Shown here in pieces: positions 48,990 to 58,539 of a DNA stretch of 64,000 nucleotides. The stretch is from JAVBNA01 sp031551875 (GTDB taxonomy: Bacteria; Bacillota; Clostridia; Oscillospirales; Acutalibacteraceae): positions 1 through 64,000 of the forward strand of contig JAVBNA010000018.1 in assembly GCA_031551875.1 (NCBI GenBank), written 5' to 3'. The notes beneath the pieces were generated by a model that was given only the letters and a program-made list of their open reading frames with translations, searched no databases and had not been told where the DNA came from. A program made the position numbers and the translations under genes. The first letter of the stretch is position 1. Every line of letters begins with the position of its first letter.

Positions 48990-49604
48990 TTATATTTTCC
49001 CCGGATCTGCCCCGAAACACGCTTCAAGCTGCGCTTTGTATTCCTCAAAACTCATCATGGCGCTTAAAATATCCGCCATGGCTGAGGTGCTCAGATGTTC
49101 GGGCAGTCCCAGAAAGCGCAGAAACTGTTTGCGCCTGGCCGATGAATCGGGGCGCCCCGATAGCCCTGCCTCATAGAGGTCGAGCTTTGTGACGGCAGCC
49201 ATGGCAGGCGGCTCGTCCCCTTCTTGCTCCACTGTCACGCCCGCGTTTTGCAGCGCGCGCAAAAGCCTCTTGGTGCTCATGCCCTCCACCCCCAGCTTGC
49301 CCTCGGCGGAGGGCTTTTCCTTGCGCCGCTCCTTGCCGAACACGTCCGGGATGTAGCAGTGCTTGATATAATTGTTGTCAATTGAGCCGGTCAGGTGGTG
49401 GCGAATGAGAAAACCAGCCGCATCACTGTCGGTCAGGATCAGCAGGCCTCTGGTGCGCGCCAGTGACCGCAGCAGCTCCATTTTTTCCTTGTCTTTAAAA
49501 ATCCGGAATCCCTCGGTGGTGAGAATCAGTCCCTCAACCAGCGAGGACAACCGGATTTTGTCATATTTTCCTTCTACGATGATCGCTTCGGTGACCCGGA
49601 TCAT
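48990..49604 (-). CDS. rnmV: Ribonuclease M5-like TOPRIM protein (DUF4093)
   Basis: A 204-aa TOPRIM protein. VTEAIIVEGKYDKIRL and GLLILTDSDAAGFLIR (the acidic DxD triad) are the TOPRIM motifs. GKLGVEGMSTKRLLRALQNAG is typical of RNase M5, which matures 5S rRNA. The C-terminal DUF4093 domain follows. It lies 4 bases downstream of holA. GAAGGAA precedes the ATG. The symbol is by family; rRNA processing itself cannot be seen in the sequence. Confidence 0.87.
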   Translation of the reverse strand: MIRVTEAIIVEGKYDKIRLSSLVEGLILTTEGFRIFKDKEKMELLRSLARTRGLLILTDSDAAGFLIRHHLTGSIDNNYIKHCYIPDVFGKERRKEKPSAEGKLGVEGMSTKRLLRALQNAGVTVEQEGDEPPAMAAVTKLDLYEAGLSGRPDSSARRKQFLRFLGLPEHLSTSAMADILSAMMSFEEYKAQLEACFGADPGKI

Positions 49605-49608
49605 TCCT

Positions 49609-50646
49609 TCACTCCTTTGCGGAAAGGCGTTGCAGCTTTCCGATCAATTCTTCCAGGAGCACCCGCTTATCGGTGCGGGTACTTTTAAGCTTAATGTCTG
49701 TCGTGTGTAATAATTCAAGCGCACCGCGCAGATAGGCGGTGCTTTTTCCCTTAAAATCGCGCTGGGCGTTACGCAGCTTGAAGTCCTTGCCTTTGTAATC
49801 AAAGCTTGCGGTCAGGTGGGAAAAATCCCCATCGGAAGCCATGGCGACCCGCACGCGGTAGGCATCGACATAGACCGAGGACAGCGCGCCCAGAATCATC
49901 GTCGGCTCCACGCGCTTAAAAAACAGTCTGTCCAGCATCTTGTAGGCACTGTCATACTCCCCGCGCAGCAGGGAACGCACCATGGAAAACGCGTCGGCGG
50001 TGACCAGCGTGGTCGCCACTTCGTCAATGTCCCCCTGCGTGATCTCCCCCTCGCCCCGGTAGGCGCATACCTTGTCGAGCTCCTGATGGAGGGTGTACAT
50101 GTCGTCGCCGCACACCTCGATCAGATGGCTCGCGCAGTCGTGCGAAAGCTCGGTGCCCTGCCCTGCCGCCCGCTTCTGGAGAAAACGGATGAGCGCGTGA
50201 GGCTCCAGCTTTTTAAGCTCCACCGTACAGCCCGCCGCCTTTACCTCGCCGAGCAGGGTTTTCCATGCGTTTTTGCGCTGGTCGAGCGGCATCGACGCCT
50301 GCCAGATCACCAGCACGGTGGTGTCCGGAATGTCGGAGAGCAGCTCGGACAGCTGCAATTGCTCATTTTTTTGCAGCGCGCCGAAGTCAAAGTCGCACAC
50401 CGAGACGCATTTGCGCTCAGAGGTAAAGGGAAGCGCCATGGCCTCCATGATAAAATCCGAGGCGGCGCAGGTTCCGTCAAACGCATGAAAGTTAAAGCAA
50501 TCGGGCTTGCCGCCGCACACCTTGTCACAAAGCAGTTTGGCGTAATTTTTGATCAGATAGGGTTCGTTCCCATACAGGAGGTACGCCCGCTCAAAGGTTT
50601 TGTCCCGGATGTGGTGTCTGAGCACCGTTTCATTGATTTCGGGCAA
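49609..50646 (-). CDS. holA: DNA polymerase III subunit delta
   Basis: HolA, 345 aa, opens the sliding clamp as part of the clamp loader. The start EINETVLRHHIRDKTFERAYLLYGNEPYLI, the SDIPDTTVLVIWQASMPLDQRK stretch near 100 and the C-terminal collar domain are typical. It sits right after comEC with 2 bases between, and before rnmV. GGGAGGAA precedes the ATG. Slightly compact but a normal length. Confidence 0.95.
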   Translation of the reverse strand: MPEINETVLRHHIRDKTFERAYLLYGNEPYLIKNYAKLLCDKVCGGKPDCFNFHAFDGTCAASDFIMEAMALPFTSERKCVSVCDFDFGALQKNEQLQLSELLSDIPDTTVLVIWQASMPLDQRKNAWKTLLGEVKAAGCTVELKKLEPHALIRFLQKRAAGQGTELSHDCASHLIEVCGDDMYTLHQELDKVCAYRGEGEITQGDIDEVATTLVTADAFSMVRSLLRGEYDSAYKMLDRLFFKRVEPTMILGALSSVYVDAYRVRVAMASDGDFSHLTASFDYKGKDFKLRNAQRDFKGKSTAYLRGALELLHTTDIKLKSTRTDKRVLLEELIGKLQRLSAKE

Positions 50647-50648
50647 GG

Positions 50649-52862
50649 CTATTCCTCCCTTCTCAGCCGCACCGCACGGCTGTCATAACAGGTCATCACG
50701 AGTGCGCCCTCGCCGCCGGTGGCATAGAGCGCGCCTTCGCCTTGGTCGATGGACGAAAGGGTTTCCTGAAGCCTCTCTTCTCCGGCGCTGTAAAAAACGT
50801 ACTGCGCCTTGATATCGGAGAGCGAAAGAGGCGGCTCCGAAAAAATGAGCACATCGGGGCTACACCAGTCTGCGGACAGCTCAGACGCGTCGGTCTGTCC
50901 ATTGAGGATCAGGAAGGAGATGCCGCGGATGGTCATGTAAACCGCCTGTCCCTCTCCGGCCTGCCGTGTGCGCAGGGTCACCTCATTCCAGAAGCGCACC
51001 TGGTTATCCGTAAAGGTGTATTTGACCGCCCAGCCGGGCAGGTTATGCTCCACCCTGCTGCGCATCGCACCGCTCTCCGGCATGAGGATGGCCTGCGCCG
51101 GATGACGTTCCAGCACACCGGACGCGCCGGCGGCTGACCCCGCGTCCAGCGCGGGCAGCACCATCAGGTCGAGCGTATCGGCACCCTGTCCCTTGAGGTA
51201 GTACAGCGCGTCCCGGCTGCACAGCTTGTTGCCGCCGCAGACAATGACCGCCGCATGATTCCGCTCGGTCACGGCGACAGAAAGCCCGTCCCCGACGTCC
51301 AGAACCGCCACCTCAATCGCGCCGTGCTCGGAGAGCTGTGCGCTGAACACACCCGCGAGAAGCAGCACAACCGACAGCAGCGCAGCCAGCCGATAGGGCG
51401 CTTTCTTTCGTCCCAGCGCATAGGCCAGCGCAAAAATCAGCACTGTCCCGAATAGCCAGAGCTTCACAAAATCCTGTGAGGTGTTGACCACCGCAAAGGG
51501 AAGCTCCGAGACCCACTTTGTGACAAGCAGCATCAGCTTGCCCATCAGCGCGGACACAATCCCGACCGGGTACTGCAAAAATGCCGTATACGGCACAAAG
51601 GACAGCAGGGCAAATACAAAGCTCCCAATCAGCAGCCATGTACCGGGCAGGGACAGCACCACATTGACCAGCAGCGTCAGCGCGGAGATTTCGCCGAAAC
51701 AAAGGATCTGCACCGGCAATGTAAAAATCGTGGCCGCCAGCGAGATGGCGATGCTCTCAGTGATCCAGCCGGGCACATACCCGCGGGCGGCAGTGTCTAT
51801 TTTTTCTGAGAGCCTCGGTCCCAGCACCTGAATGCCCAGCGTGGCGCTGACCGACAGCAGAAAGCCGACATCGGTCGCGCAATAGGGGGAAACCAGACAC
51901 ATGAGAAGCACGGCGAAGCCCAGTGAAGTGCGCGGGTCTGGGCGGCGCTTAAACAGGTAGGACGCCTGTATAATCAGCACCATAATGCCTGAGCGGACAA
52001 TGGAGGGCGTAAAGCCCGCCAGCGCCATGTAAAACAGCGCAAACAGCATGAGAAACGGCACGCTCGCACGCCGGTTGAGCCTTAAAAAACTCAAAAACCG
52101 TGATAGCATCCCGAGCAGAACCGCAAAATGCATACCCGAAAGCGCAAGCATGTGGGAGACGCCCGCGCTGCGAAAGTCGTTCTGGATGCTGCGGTCAAGT
52201 TCGCTGCGGTCGCCCAGCAGCATGCCCGTCATGAGCGCCCCCTCGTCACCGGGAAACACCTGCATGATTTTGTTTTTAAGCGCCGTGCGCACGGAGAGGA
52301 CATGATACATCAGCGGCTTTTGCTCAGTCGTGCGCGACGCGGTCGCAAAATCGGTCACATAGCCGTACAGGTAGATGTCCTTGGCACGGTAGTGCGCGAG
52401 CGCGTCAAAGCCCTTGCTCCGCGGCGGCGTCATGAAGTGCACCTGCGCGGTCACCTCGTCATACGGTTCGGCTTCAATGGGCTGAGAGGAGGACAGGCGA
52501 AGCTTAAAATTTTTGGGTGCGCCCACAATACCGGTGTCCCTGACCTGTACCACATAGTACACACGCCCGTTTGACCGGGTAGGCGGCTCAAGCAGCGTCA
52601 CGGTCACCTCCGCCTCTTTGTCCGACAGGCGCATGACCGGCAGGTACTGCGCCGTCGTCACGGCAAAGAGGCTCCCGAGCGCAATGCATACCGTAACGCA
52701 CAGCGTGAGCACCGTCCCGCTGCGCCGTCCGCCGAGCAGCATTTTAAGCACGGTGATAAACGCAAGAAAGAGCAGGACGACCGCAAACGTCCCCGGCAGC
52801 AGCAGGGCGCAAAGCAGCGTCAGCAGATAGGTAAACCCCACAGTGAAAAGCGGCCGCTTCAC
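50649..52862 (-). CDS. comEC: ComEC/Rec2 DNA-uptake channel protein
   Basis: A 737-aa competence-family membrane protein. The N-terminal hydrophobic region, the ComEC membrane channel (GMLLGDRSELDRSIQNDFRSAGVSHMLALSGMHFAVLLG near 235) and the C-terminal metallo-beta-lactamase-like domain (VLDVGDGLSVAVTERNHAAVIVCGG near 560) are visible. The metal-binding HXHXDH is not apparent, so the C-terminal domain may be degenerate. The start is GTG (52862) with GGGAGGGAGG upstream. No other competence genes are nearby; ComEC often has other roles in Clostridia. It lies upstream of holA, the usual arrangement. Confidence 0.93.
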   Translation of the reverse strand: MKRPLFTVGFTYLLTLLCALLLPGTFAVVLLFLAFITVLKMLLGGRRSGTVLTLCVTVCIALGSLFAVTTAQYLPVMRLSDKEAEVTVTLLEPPTRSNGRVYYVVQVRDTGIVGAPKNFKLRLSSSQPIEAEPYDEVTAQVHFMTPPRSKGFDALAHYRAKDIYLYGYVTDFATASRTTEQKPLMYHVLSVRTALKNKIMQVFPGDEGALMTGMLLGDRSELDRSIQNDFRSAGVSHMLALSGMHFAVLLGMLSRFLSFLRLNRRASVPFLMLFALFYMALAGFTPSIVRSGIMVLIIQASYLFKRRPDPRTSLGFAVLLMCLVSPYCATDVGFLLSVSATLGIQVLGPRLSEKIDTAARGYVPGWITESIAISLAATIFTLPVQILCFGEISALTLLVNVVLSLPGTWLLIGSFVFALLSFVPYTAFLQYPVGIVSALMGKLMLLVTKWVSELPFAVVNTSQDFVKLWLFGTVLIFALAYALGRKKAPYRLAALLSVVLLLAGVFSAQLSEHGAIEVAVLDVGDGLSVAVTERNHAAVIVCGGNKLCSRDALYYLKGQGADTLDLMVLPALDAGSAAGASGVLERHPAQAILMPESGAMRSRVEHNLPGWAVKYTFTDNQVRFWNEVTLRTRQAGEGQAVYMTIRGISFLILNGQTDASELSADWCSPDVLIFSEPPLSLSDIKAQYVFYSAGEERLQETLSSIDQGEGALYATGGEGALVMTCYDSRAVRLRREE

Positions 52863-52896
52863 GGCATGTCCTCCCTCCCACATTCAAAACGCATTT

Positions 52897-53235
52897 TTAG
52901 CACATATCCGGAGACAGCTGGTTGCCGCCCAGCAAGTGAAAGTGCAGATGACCGACCGACTGGCAACCGTGACCGCCGCTGTTGGTCACAACGCGGAAGC
53001 CCCCTTCAAGCCCAAGCTCTGCCGAGAGCCGCGCCGCCACCTCGAAAATGTGCGCGACCGCGGCCGAATTGGCCGCTGTTATGGCCGCCGCCGAGGCGAT
53101 ATGGGTTTTCGGGATGAGCAGCACGTGTACGCCCGCTTTGGGATCCAGGTCGTGGAACACCAGCACCGTTTCATCCTCGTACACCTTGCGCGAGGGAATC
53201 TCCCCGCTTACGATTTTACAGAAAATGCAGTCCAT
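52897..53235 (-). CDS. HIT family protein
   Basis: A 112-aa HIT-domain protein of the HinT type, a purine nucleoside phosphoramidase. CIFCKIVSGEIPSRKVYED starts the protein and includes CX2C zinc ligands, and the catalytic motif HLHFHLLGG (HXHXHXX) is near residue 95. It lies between alaS and comEC with short gaps. GGAGG precedes the ATG. Confidence 0.95.
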   Translation of the reverse strand: MDCIFCKIVSGEIPSRKVYEDETVLVFHDLDPKAGVHVLLIPKTHIASAAAITAANSAAVAHIFEVAARLSAELGLEGGFRVVTNSGGHGCQSVGHLHFHLLGGNQLSPDMC

Positions 53236-53248
53236 GTTTTGACCTCCT

Positions 53249-55882
53249 TTACGCTTTCAGCATCGCGCCGACCACGGCTTCCACCGCCGCAAGCGCTTCG
53301 TCTGCCTTGGAAACGTCCTTTGCGCCCGCCATGGCGCTGTCGGGGCGTCCGCCGCCGTTTCCGCCCGCAATCTTGGCGATCTCACGCACAATGTTTCCGG
53401 CGTGCGCCCCCTTGTCCTGCGCCGCCTTGCCCACCGTGCAGGCAAAGGTCACTTTACCCTCCGCGGCACCGCACAGCACCGCCACGTTATCCGGCGACAG
53501 GTCACGGAGCTTGTCACACATGCCGCGCAGGGCATCGGCGGTCACGCCCGAAAGCTGCCCGGTGATCAGCCTGACGCCGCCGAGATCCTTGGCGCCTGCA
53601 AGCAGTTCCTCCACCTGGAGGGCCGCCAGCTTGCCCCGAAGCATCTCAATCTCGCGATCCTTTTCCTTGCTCTCCTGCACAACCTGCACACACCGGCGCA
53701 CAAGGTCGGCGATGCTGTTGAGCTTGAGCGCCACGGCCGCCTCGCGGATGACATCCACTTTTTCGCGCAGATGTTCCAGCACGCCGATGCCGGTCACGCC
53801 CTCAATGCGGCGCACGCCCGCCGCGGCCGAGGTTTCGGATAGGATTTTAAAGAGCCCAAGCTTGGCGGTGTTGTCAATGTGGGTACCGCCGCACAGCTCA
53901 ATTGAAAAATCGTCCACCCTGACCACGCGCACCACGTCGGCGTACTTTTCGCCGAACAGCGCCATTGCGCCCAGTTTGCGCGCCTCTTCGATCGGCATTT
54001 CTTTTGTGTCCACCTGGATGCCCTTGAGGATTTCAAGGTTGACCAGCGTCTCCACCCGTAAAAGCTCTTCGGGCGTCAGCGCGGAAAAATGGGTGAAGTC
54101 AAAGCGCACCTCTTTGTCGTTGACCATCTGCCCGGCCTGCTGAACATGACTTCCCAGCACCTCGCGCAGCGCCGCCTGCAACAGGTGGGCGGCTGTGTGG
54201 TTGCGCTTGGTTGCGCCGCGCAGCTCGGTATCCACCGCGGCATCCACCGTGTCGTTCACTTTAAACTCGCCGCTCCCGACAATGACCTTATGCATATAGA
54301 CACCCGATTGATTTTTGAGCGTGTCAGTCACACGGCCCACAGCGGTTCCCGCTTTCAGGACGCCCTTGTCGCCCGCCTGTCCGCCGCTTTCTGCGTAAAA
54401 GGGGGTTTTGTCAAGCGCAATTATTACCTCGTCGCCCGCGCCCGCCGAAGCGGAAAGCTCTCCGCTTTTGACGATGGCGAGAATCTCCGCCCGCGCCTCA
54501 TCGTGCTCATACCCCACAAAGTCAGTGGCAGGGATGTCGCCCAGGGCATCGTCCTCCCCCGTCCACGCGTCCGCGCCGGCGTTTTTCCGTGCGGCGCGCG
54601 CGCGCTCCTTCTGCGCTTTCATGAGCGCGGTAAAGCCCTCCTCGTCCACCGACTGGCCGCGCTCCGCCAAAATCTCCTTGGTCAGGTCGAGCGGGAAACC
54701 GAAGGTGTCGTTGAGCTTGAAGGCAATCTCGCCCGACAGTACGGTTTCGTCCGCCTTGTCCATCAGCTGGCTGAGCAGCGCAAAGCCCTGATCAATGGTT
54801 TTGGCAAAGCTGTTTTCCTCCACGCCGATCAGCTTCTTGATAAAGTCGCGCTTCTCCACAAGCTCGGGGTAGGCTTCCTTGTTTTCCTCAATCACCGTAT
54901 CGCACACATCGACCAGGAAGGTGTCCTGAATGCCGATCAGGCGTCCGTGACGGGCGGCGCGGCGCAGCAACCGGCGCAGCACATAGCCGCGTCCTTCGTT
55001 GGAGGGCATGACACCGTCGCCGATCATGAAGGTGGTGGAACGGATGTGATCGGTGATGACGCGCAGGGAGATGTCGGTTTTGGGGCTGTCCCCGTAGGCG
55101 ACGCCCGAAATTTTAGAGACGTGCTTCATGATGTTCTGCACCGTGTCCACCAAAAAGAGATTGTCCACGCCCTGCATGATGCAGGCCAGACGTTCAAGAC
55201 CCATGCCGGTGTCAATATTGGGATGTTCGAGGGGGGTGTAATTGTCGTGGCCGTCGCTGTCAAACTGAGTGAACACCAGGTTCCAGAATTCCACATATCG
55301 GTCGCAGTCACAGCCCACCGCGCAGTCGGGCGAGCCGCAGCCGTATTTTTCCCCTCGATCAAAATAAATCTCCGAGCAAGGGCCGCAGGGCCCGGTGCCG
55401 TGCTCCCAGAAGTTGTCCGCCTTGCCGAGACGCACAATGCGTTCGGGGAGGGCGCCGATCTCCTTCGTCCAGATGTCAAACGTCTCGTCGTCATTCTCAT
55501 AGATGGAAACCCACAGCCTGTCCACCGGCATCTCCATTACGTCCAGGCAGAATTCCCACGCCCATTTGGTCGCATCATACTTAAAATAATCGCCGAAAGA
55601 GAAGTTGCCCAGCATCTCAAAGTAGGTTCCGTGACGGGCGGTGATGCCCACCCGCTCAATGTCGGGCGTGCGGATGCACTTCTGACAGGTGGTCACACGG
55701 CTGCGCGGCGGAGTCAGCTCGCCGGTGAAGTATTTTTTCATGGGAGCCATCCCTGAATTAATCAGCAGCAGGCTGTTGTCGCCCCGCGGCACCAGCGGGA
55801 AGCTGGGCAGACGCAGATGTCCCTTGCTTTCAAAGAACGACAGATATTTTTCCCGGATTTCGTTGAGTCCCATCCATTTCAT
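53249..55882 (-). CDS. alaS: Alanyl-tRNA synthetase
   Basis: AlaS, 877 aa, charges tRNA-Ala. The class II catalytic core (LRLPSFPLVPRGDNSLLLINSGMAPMKKYF near 25-55), the editing domain with HTAAHLLQAAL near 560 and CGGTHIDN near 660, and the C-terminal C-Ala domain with DHHA1-like GGGRPDSAMAGA are all present. An ATG three codons downstream is an alternative start; an AGGAG is 12 bases upstream of the first. Expression is controlled by a T-box leader. Normal length. Confidence 0.97.
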   Translation of the reverse strand: MKWMGLNEIREKYLSFFESKGHLRLPSFPLVPRGDNSLLLINSGMAPMKKYFTGELTPPRSRVTTCQKCIRTPDIERVGITARHGTYFEMLGNFSFGDYFKYDATKWAWEFCLDVMEMPVDRLWVSIYENDDETFDIWTKEIGALPERIVRLGKADNFWEHGTGPCGPCSEIYFDRGEKYGCGSPDCAVGCDCDRYVEFWNLVFTQFDSDGHDNYTPLEHPNIDTGMGLERLACIMQGVDNLFLVDTVQNIMKHVSKISGVAYGDSPKTDISLRVITDHIRSTTFMIGDGVMPSNEGRGYVLRRLLRRAARHGRLIGIQDTFLVDVCDTVIEENKEAYPELVEKRDFIKKLIGVEENSFAKTIDQGFALLSQLMDKADETVLSGEIAFKLNDTFGFPLDLTKEILAERGQSVDEEGFTALMKAQKERARAARKNAGADAWTGEDDALGDIPATDFVGYEHDEARAEILAIVKSGELSASAGAGDEVIIALDKTPFYAESGGQAGDKGVLKAGTAVGRVTDTLKNQSGVYMHKVIVGSGEFKVNDTVDAAVDTELRGATKRNHTAAHLLQAALREVLGSHVQQAGQMVNDKEVRFDFTHFSALTPEELLRVETLVNLEILKGIQVDTKEMPIEEARKLGAMALFGEKYADVVRVVRVDDFSIELCGGTHIDNTAKLGLFKILSETSAAAGVRRIEGVTGIGVLEHLREKVDVIREAAVALKLNSIADLVRRCVQVVQESKEKDREIEMLRGKLAALQVEELLAGAKDLGGVRLITGQLSGVTADALRGMCDKLRDLSPDNVAVLCGAAEGKVTFACTVGKAAQDKGAHAGNIVREIAKIAGGNGGGRPDSAMAGAKDVSKADEALAAVEAVVGAMLKA

Positions 55883-55901
55883 GTTTGCATCATTCTCCTA
55901 T

Positions 55902-56137
55902 AAAAAAATAAGATTCCCCCGCCCGCATGGGACGGAAGAATCCGTGGTACCACCCAAATTGCGCAAGAACCGCGCCACTTTGCGCCCTTTAACGCAGGGC
56001 ATACGCACCGTTCCTCACGGCACGGCTCCAAGATGGCACGCGAACCGCCCGACAGAAATCTTGCACCGAATGATTTCCTCTCTGTACGGCGGGCACTGTC
56101 CGCTTGGTCTTATCACAGCCGATTTATATTGCTCCCA
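55902..56137 (-). promoter_or_regulatory. T-box leader of alaS (alanine specifier)
   Basis: The conserved T-box sequence TGGGTGGTACCACGG is at 55956-55942. A terminator stem follows (arms near GATTC/GAATC with GC pairs, then TTATTTTTTT). A Stem I with CGGCU/AGCCG and CCAAG/CUUGG pairing precedes it. The likely specifier is GCC (56037-56035) followed by A, an alanine codon, matching the gene. Uncharged tRNA-Ala would stabilise the antiterminator and raise alaS expression. Confidence 0.92.
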
Positions 56138-56165
56138 TTATAAGGTAATCCCCGAAAAATGTCAA
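56137..56165 (-). promoter_or_regulatory. alaS promoter
   Basis: TTGACA (56165-56160), 17-base spacer, TATAAT (56142-56137): a full consensus. It begins 14 bases after the metH stop codon. Confidence 0.85.
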
Positions 56166-56178
56166 TCCCCGCGCTTAA

Positions 56179-58539
56179 TTAAGCAAAGCTTTGTCCCGCG
56201 ATGCGCACGCTCTCCTGCGCATCTTTCGCGTAGTAATCCGCGCCCACCATGGCGGCGTATTCCGCCGTCAGCACCGCGCCGCCCACCATGACTTTACAGG
56301 GCGCGCCCGCCTCTCGGAGAGCCGTAATGGTGCGCTGCATATTCCTGACCGTCGTGGTCATCAGGGCGCTGAGCCCCACCAGCGTGATTTTATGTCGAAG
56401 GGTCTCCTCTACGACCCGTTCCACTTTGACGTCCTTGCCCAGGTCGAGCACCTCGTAGCCGTAGTTTTCCAGCATCATTTTGACGATGTTTTTTCCTATG
56501 TCGTGAATGTCCCCCTCCACGGTTGCGAGGAGGATTTTCCCCCTACAAGCCTGCTGCTCACCTGACGCGTCCAGCGCCTCCTTCACCTCTTCAAACGCAC
56601 TTTTGACCGCGCCCGCCGACTGCATGAGCTGCGGCAGGAAGATTTTCCCCGCCTCAAAGCGCGCCCCCACCGCGTCGAGCGCCGGGACAAACTGCCCGTC
56701 TATGATCGCAAGCGGCTTTTCGGTTTTGAGCAGAGTACGCACCTTTTGCACAGCCTCCTCACGCCGTCCCTCCACGACGCAGTCGAACAGCGTTCTCTCC
56801 GATTCCGAAGCCACGCCCGGAACCGCGTCGGTTTCCCCATAGGCGCGGGTATACAGGGCCGCGTCGGCGTCCTCACCGCACAGCACCCGGTAGGCGTGCA
56901 CCGTGCGCATCATCTCAACCGACAGGGGATTGAGGATGGCAGCGTCCAGCCCCGCACCCAGCGCCGCCGCCAGGAAGGTGCTGTTGAGCAGCGGGCGCTG
57001 CGGCAGGCCGAAGGAGACATTGCTCACACCCAGGACGGTTTTAAGCCCCAGCCTCTCTTTGACCATTTCGATCGCTTTGAGCGTTTCGCGCGCCTGCTCC
57101 TGCTGCGCCGACACGGTCAGCGTCAGGCAGTCGATCACAAGATCCTCTTTGGGGATGCCGTAGGACAGCGCCGTGTTCATCATACGCTCGGCAATCTCAA
57201 ACCGCCCCTGCGCCGTGGAGGGGATTCCGGTTTCGTCCAGCGTCAGGCACACAATCAGCGCACCGTATTTTTGGACAATGGGGAAAATTTTCTCCATTGT
57301 CTCCTTTTTTCCGTTGACCGAGTTGATCATGGGTTTGCCGTTGCAAAGACGCACCCCCGCCTCAATCGCCGACGGATCAGCGCTGTCGATCTGCATGGGC
57401 AGCCCGGTTACGCCCTGCACCTGCCTGACCACCTCACACAGCATGTTCGTCTCGTCGAGCTCGGGCAGGCCGACGTTGATATCCAGAATGTCAGCGCCCG
57501 CCTGGGTCTGGTCAATCGCTTCGCCGAGAATGTAGTCCATCTGCCCCGCGCGCAGGGCTTCCTTGAGCTTCTTTTTACCCGTGGGGTTAATGCGCTCGCC
57601 GATCACCGTCACCCCGCCGTCCCACACGCGGGTCTGTGTACCCGAGCACGCGGCGGTGACAACCTCCCGCGCCGGTGTGACAACCTGTGTGCCATGCAGC
57701 AGCGCGGACAGCTTCTCCATATAGACCGGCGTTGTGCCGCAACAGCCGCCCACCACGCGCACACCCAGCCGGAGCAGTTCTGCCACAGCCTGCACGTATT
57801 CTTCAGGGCCGACCGCGTATTCGGCTCCGTCCGCCCCGTCCCGGGGCAGCCCCGCATTGGCCTGCACCATTACGGGCACACGCGCGTAGCGTAGAAATTC
57901 TTTCACAACCGGCAGTAGCTCACGCGGCCCCAGCGAGCAGTTGACGCCCACCGCGTCCACGTGAAGCCCGCTCAGCGTCAGTGCCGCAGTGATGGGATCA
58001 CACCCCACAAAGGTGCGCCCGTCCGCCTCGAAGGTCATGGTGCAGAACACCGGTAAATCCGAGTGCTCCTTGGCCGCCAGCACCGCCGCCTTGGCTTCAT
58101 ACAGGTCGGATACCGTCTCAATGATAATGAGGTCGGCGCCCGCACGCACGCCTGCCTCCACCTGTTCGGCAAACAGGTCATACGCCCCCTCAAACGAAAG
58201 CGTGCCCATCGGAACGAGCAACTGTCCGATCGGCCCGATGTCAAGCGCTGTCAGCGGCGCGCCCGCGTTCTTTGCACACCGCACACCCGCCTCGATCACC
58301 TGTGCGGGGGAATAGCCGCTGTCTTTCAGCTTATAGCGGTTGGCGCCGAAGGTGTTGGCGGTGATCACCTGACAGCCCGCCTCAACAAACTGCCGGTGGA
58401 TATCCTCCACCCATTCGGGATGGGTGAGATTGAGCACCTCGGGCAGCTGGCCGGGCTTCATGCCTTTTTGATGGAGCATGGTGCCCATCGCACCATCAAG
58501 CAGCAGATTGTTATTTTGAATGCGGGTCATGATGTCCAC
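56179..58539 (-). CDS. metH: Methionine synthase without reactivation domain
   Basis: A 786-aa cobalamin-dependent methionine synthase. The homocysteine-binding domain (about 1-290, NCSLGP and GGCCGTT with zinc-ligand cysteines), the methyltetrahydrofolate/pterin domain (about 300-570, VIGERINPTGKKK and VLGVSNVSFGLPQRP) and the cobalamin cap plus B12-binding domain (about 590-786, with DIHDIG) are all there. The C-terminal AdoMet reactivation domain is missing; it is encoded by the next gene upstream. I chose the GTG at 58539 (GGAGGAG upstream) over the ATG at 58530. The gene overlaps the activation-protein end by about 29 bases. Confidence 0.95.
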   Translation of the reverse strand: MDIMTRIQNNNLLLDGAMGTMLHQKGMKPGQLPEVLNLTHPEWVEDIHRQFVEAGCQVITANTFGANRYKLKDSGYSPAQVIEAGVRCAKNAGAPLTALDIGPIGQLLVPMGTLSFEGAYDLFAEQVEAGVRAGADLIIIETVSDLYEAKAAVLAAKEHSDLPVFCTMTFEADGRTFVGCDPITAALTLSGLHVDAVGVNCSLGPRELLPVVKEFLRYARVPVMVQANAGLPRDGADGAEYAVGPEEYVQAVAELLRLGVRVVGGCCGTTPVYMEKLSALLHGTQVVTPAREVVTAACSGTQTRVWDGGVTVIGERINPTGKKKLKEALRAGQMDYILGEAIDQTQAGADILDINVGLPELDETNMLCEVVRQVQGVTGLPMQIDSADPSAIEAGVRLCNGKPMINSVNGKKETMEKIFPIVQKYGALIVCLTLDETGIPSTAQGRFEIAERMMNTALSYGIPKEDLVIDCLTLTVSAQQEQARETLKAIEMVKERLGLKTVLGVSNVSFGLPQRPLLNSTFLAAALGAGLDAAILNPLSVEMMRTVHAYRVLCGEDADAALYTRAYGETDAVPGVASESERTLFDCVVEGRREEAVQKVRTLLKTEKPLAIIDGQFVPALDAVGARFEAGKIFLPQLMQSAGAVKSAFEEVKEALDASGEQQACRGKILLATVEGDIHDIGKNIVKMMLENYGYEVLDLGKDVKVERVVEETLRHKITLVGLSALMTTTVRNMQRTITALREAGAPCKVMVGGAVLTAEYAAMVGADYYAKDAQESVRIAGQSFA

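Noticed and set aside
54089..55756. 555-codon open frame on the plus strand opposite alaS
   Set aside because: alaS on the other strand is unmistakable; the mirror frame has no family features or suitable start context.
56746..57894. 382-codon plus-strand frame opposite metH
   Set aside because: Antisense shadow of metH; His/Arg-rich composition without domains.
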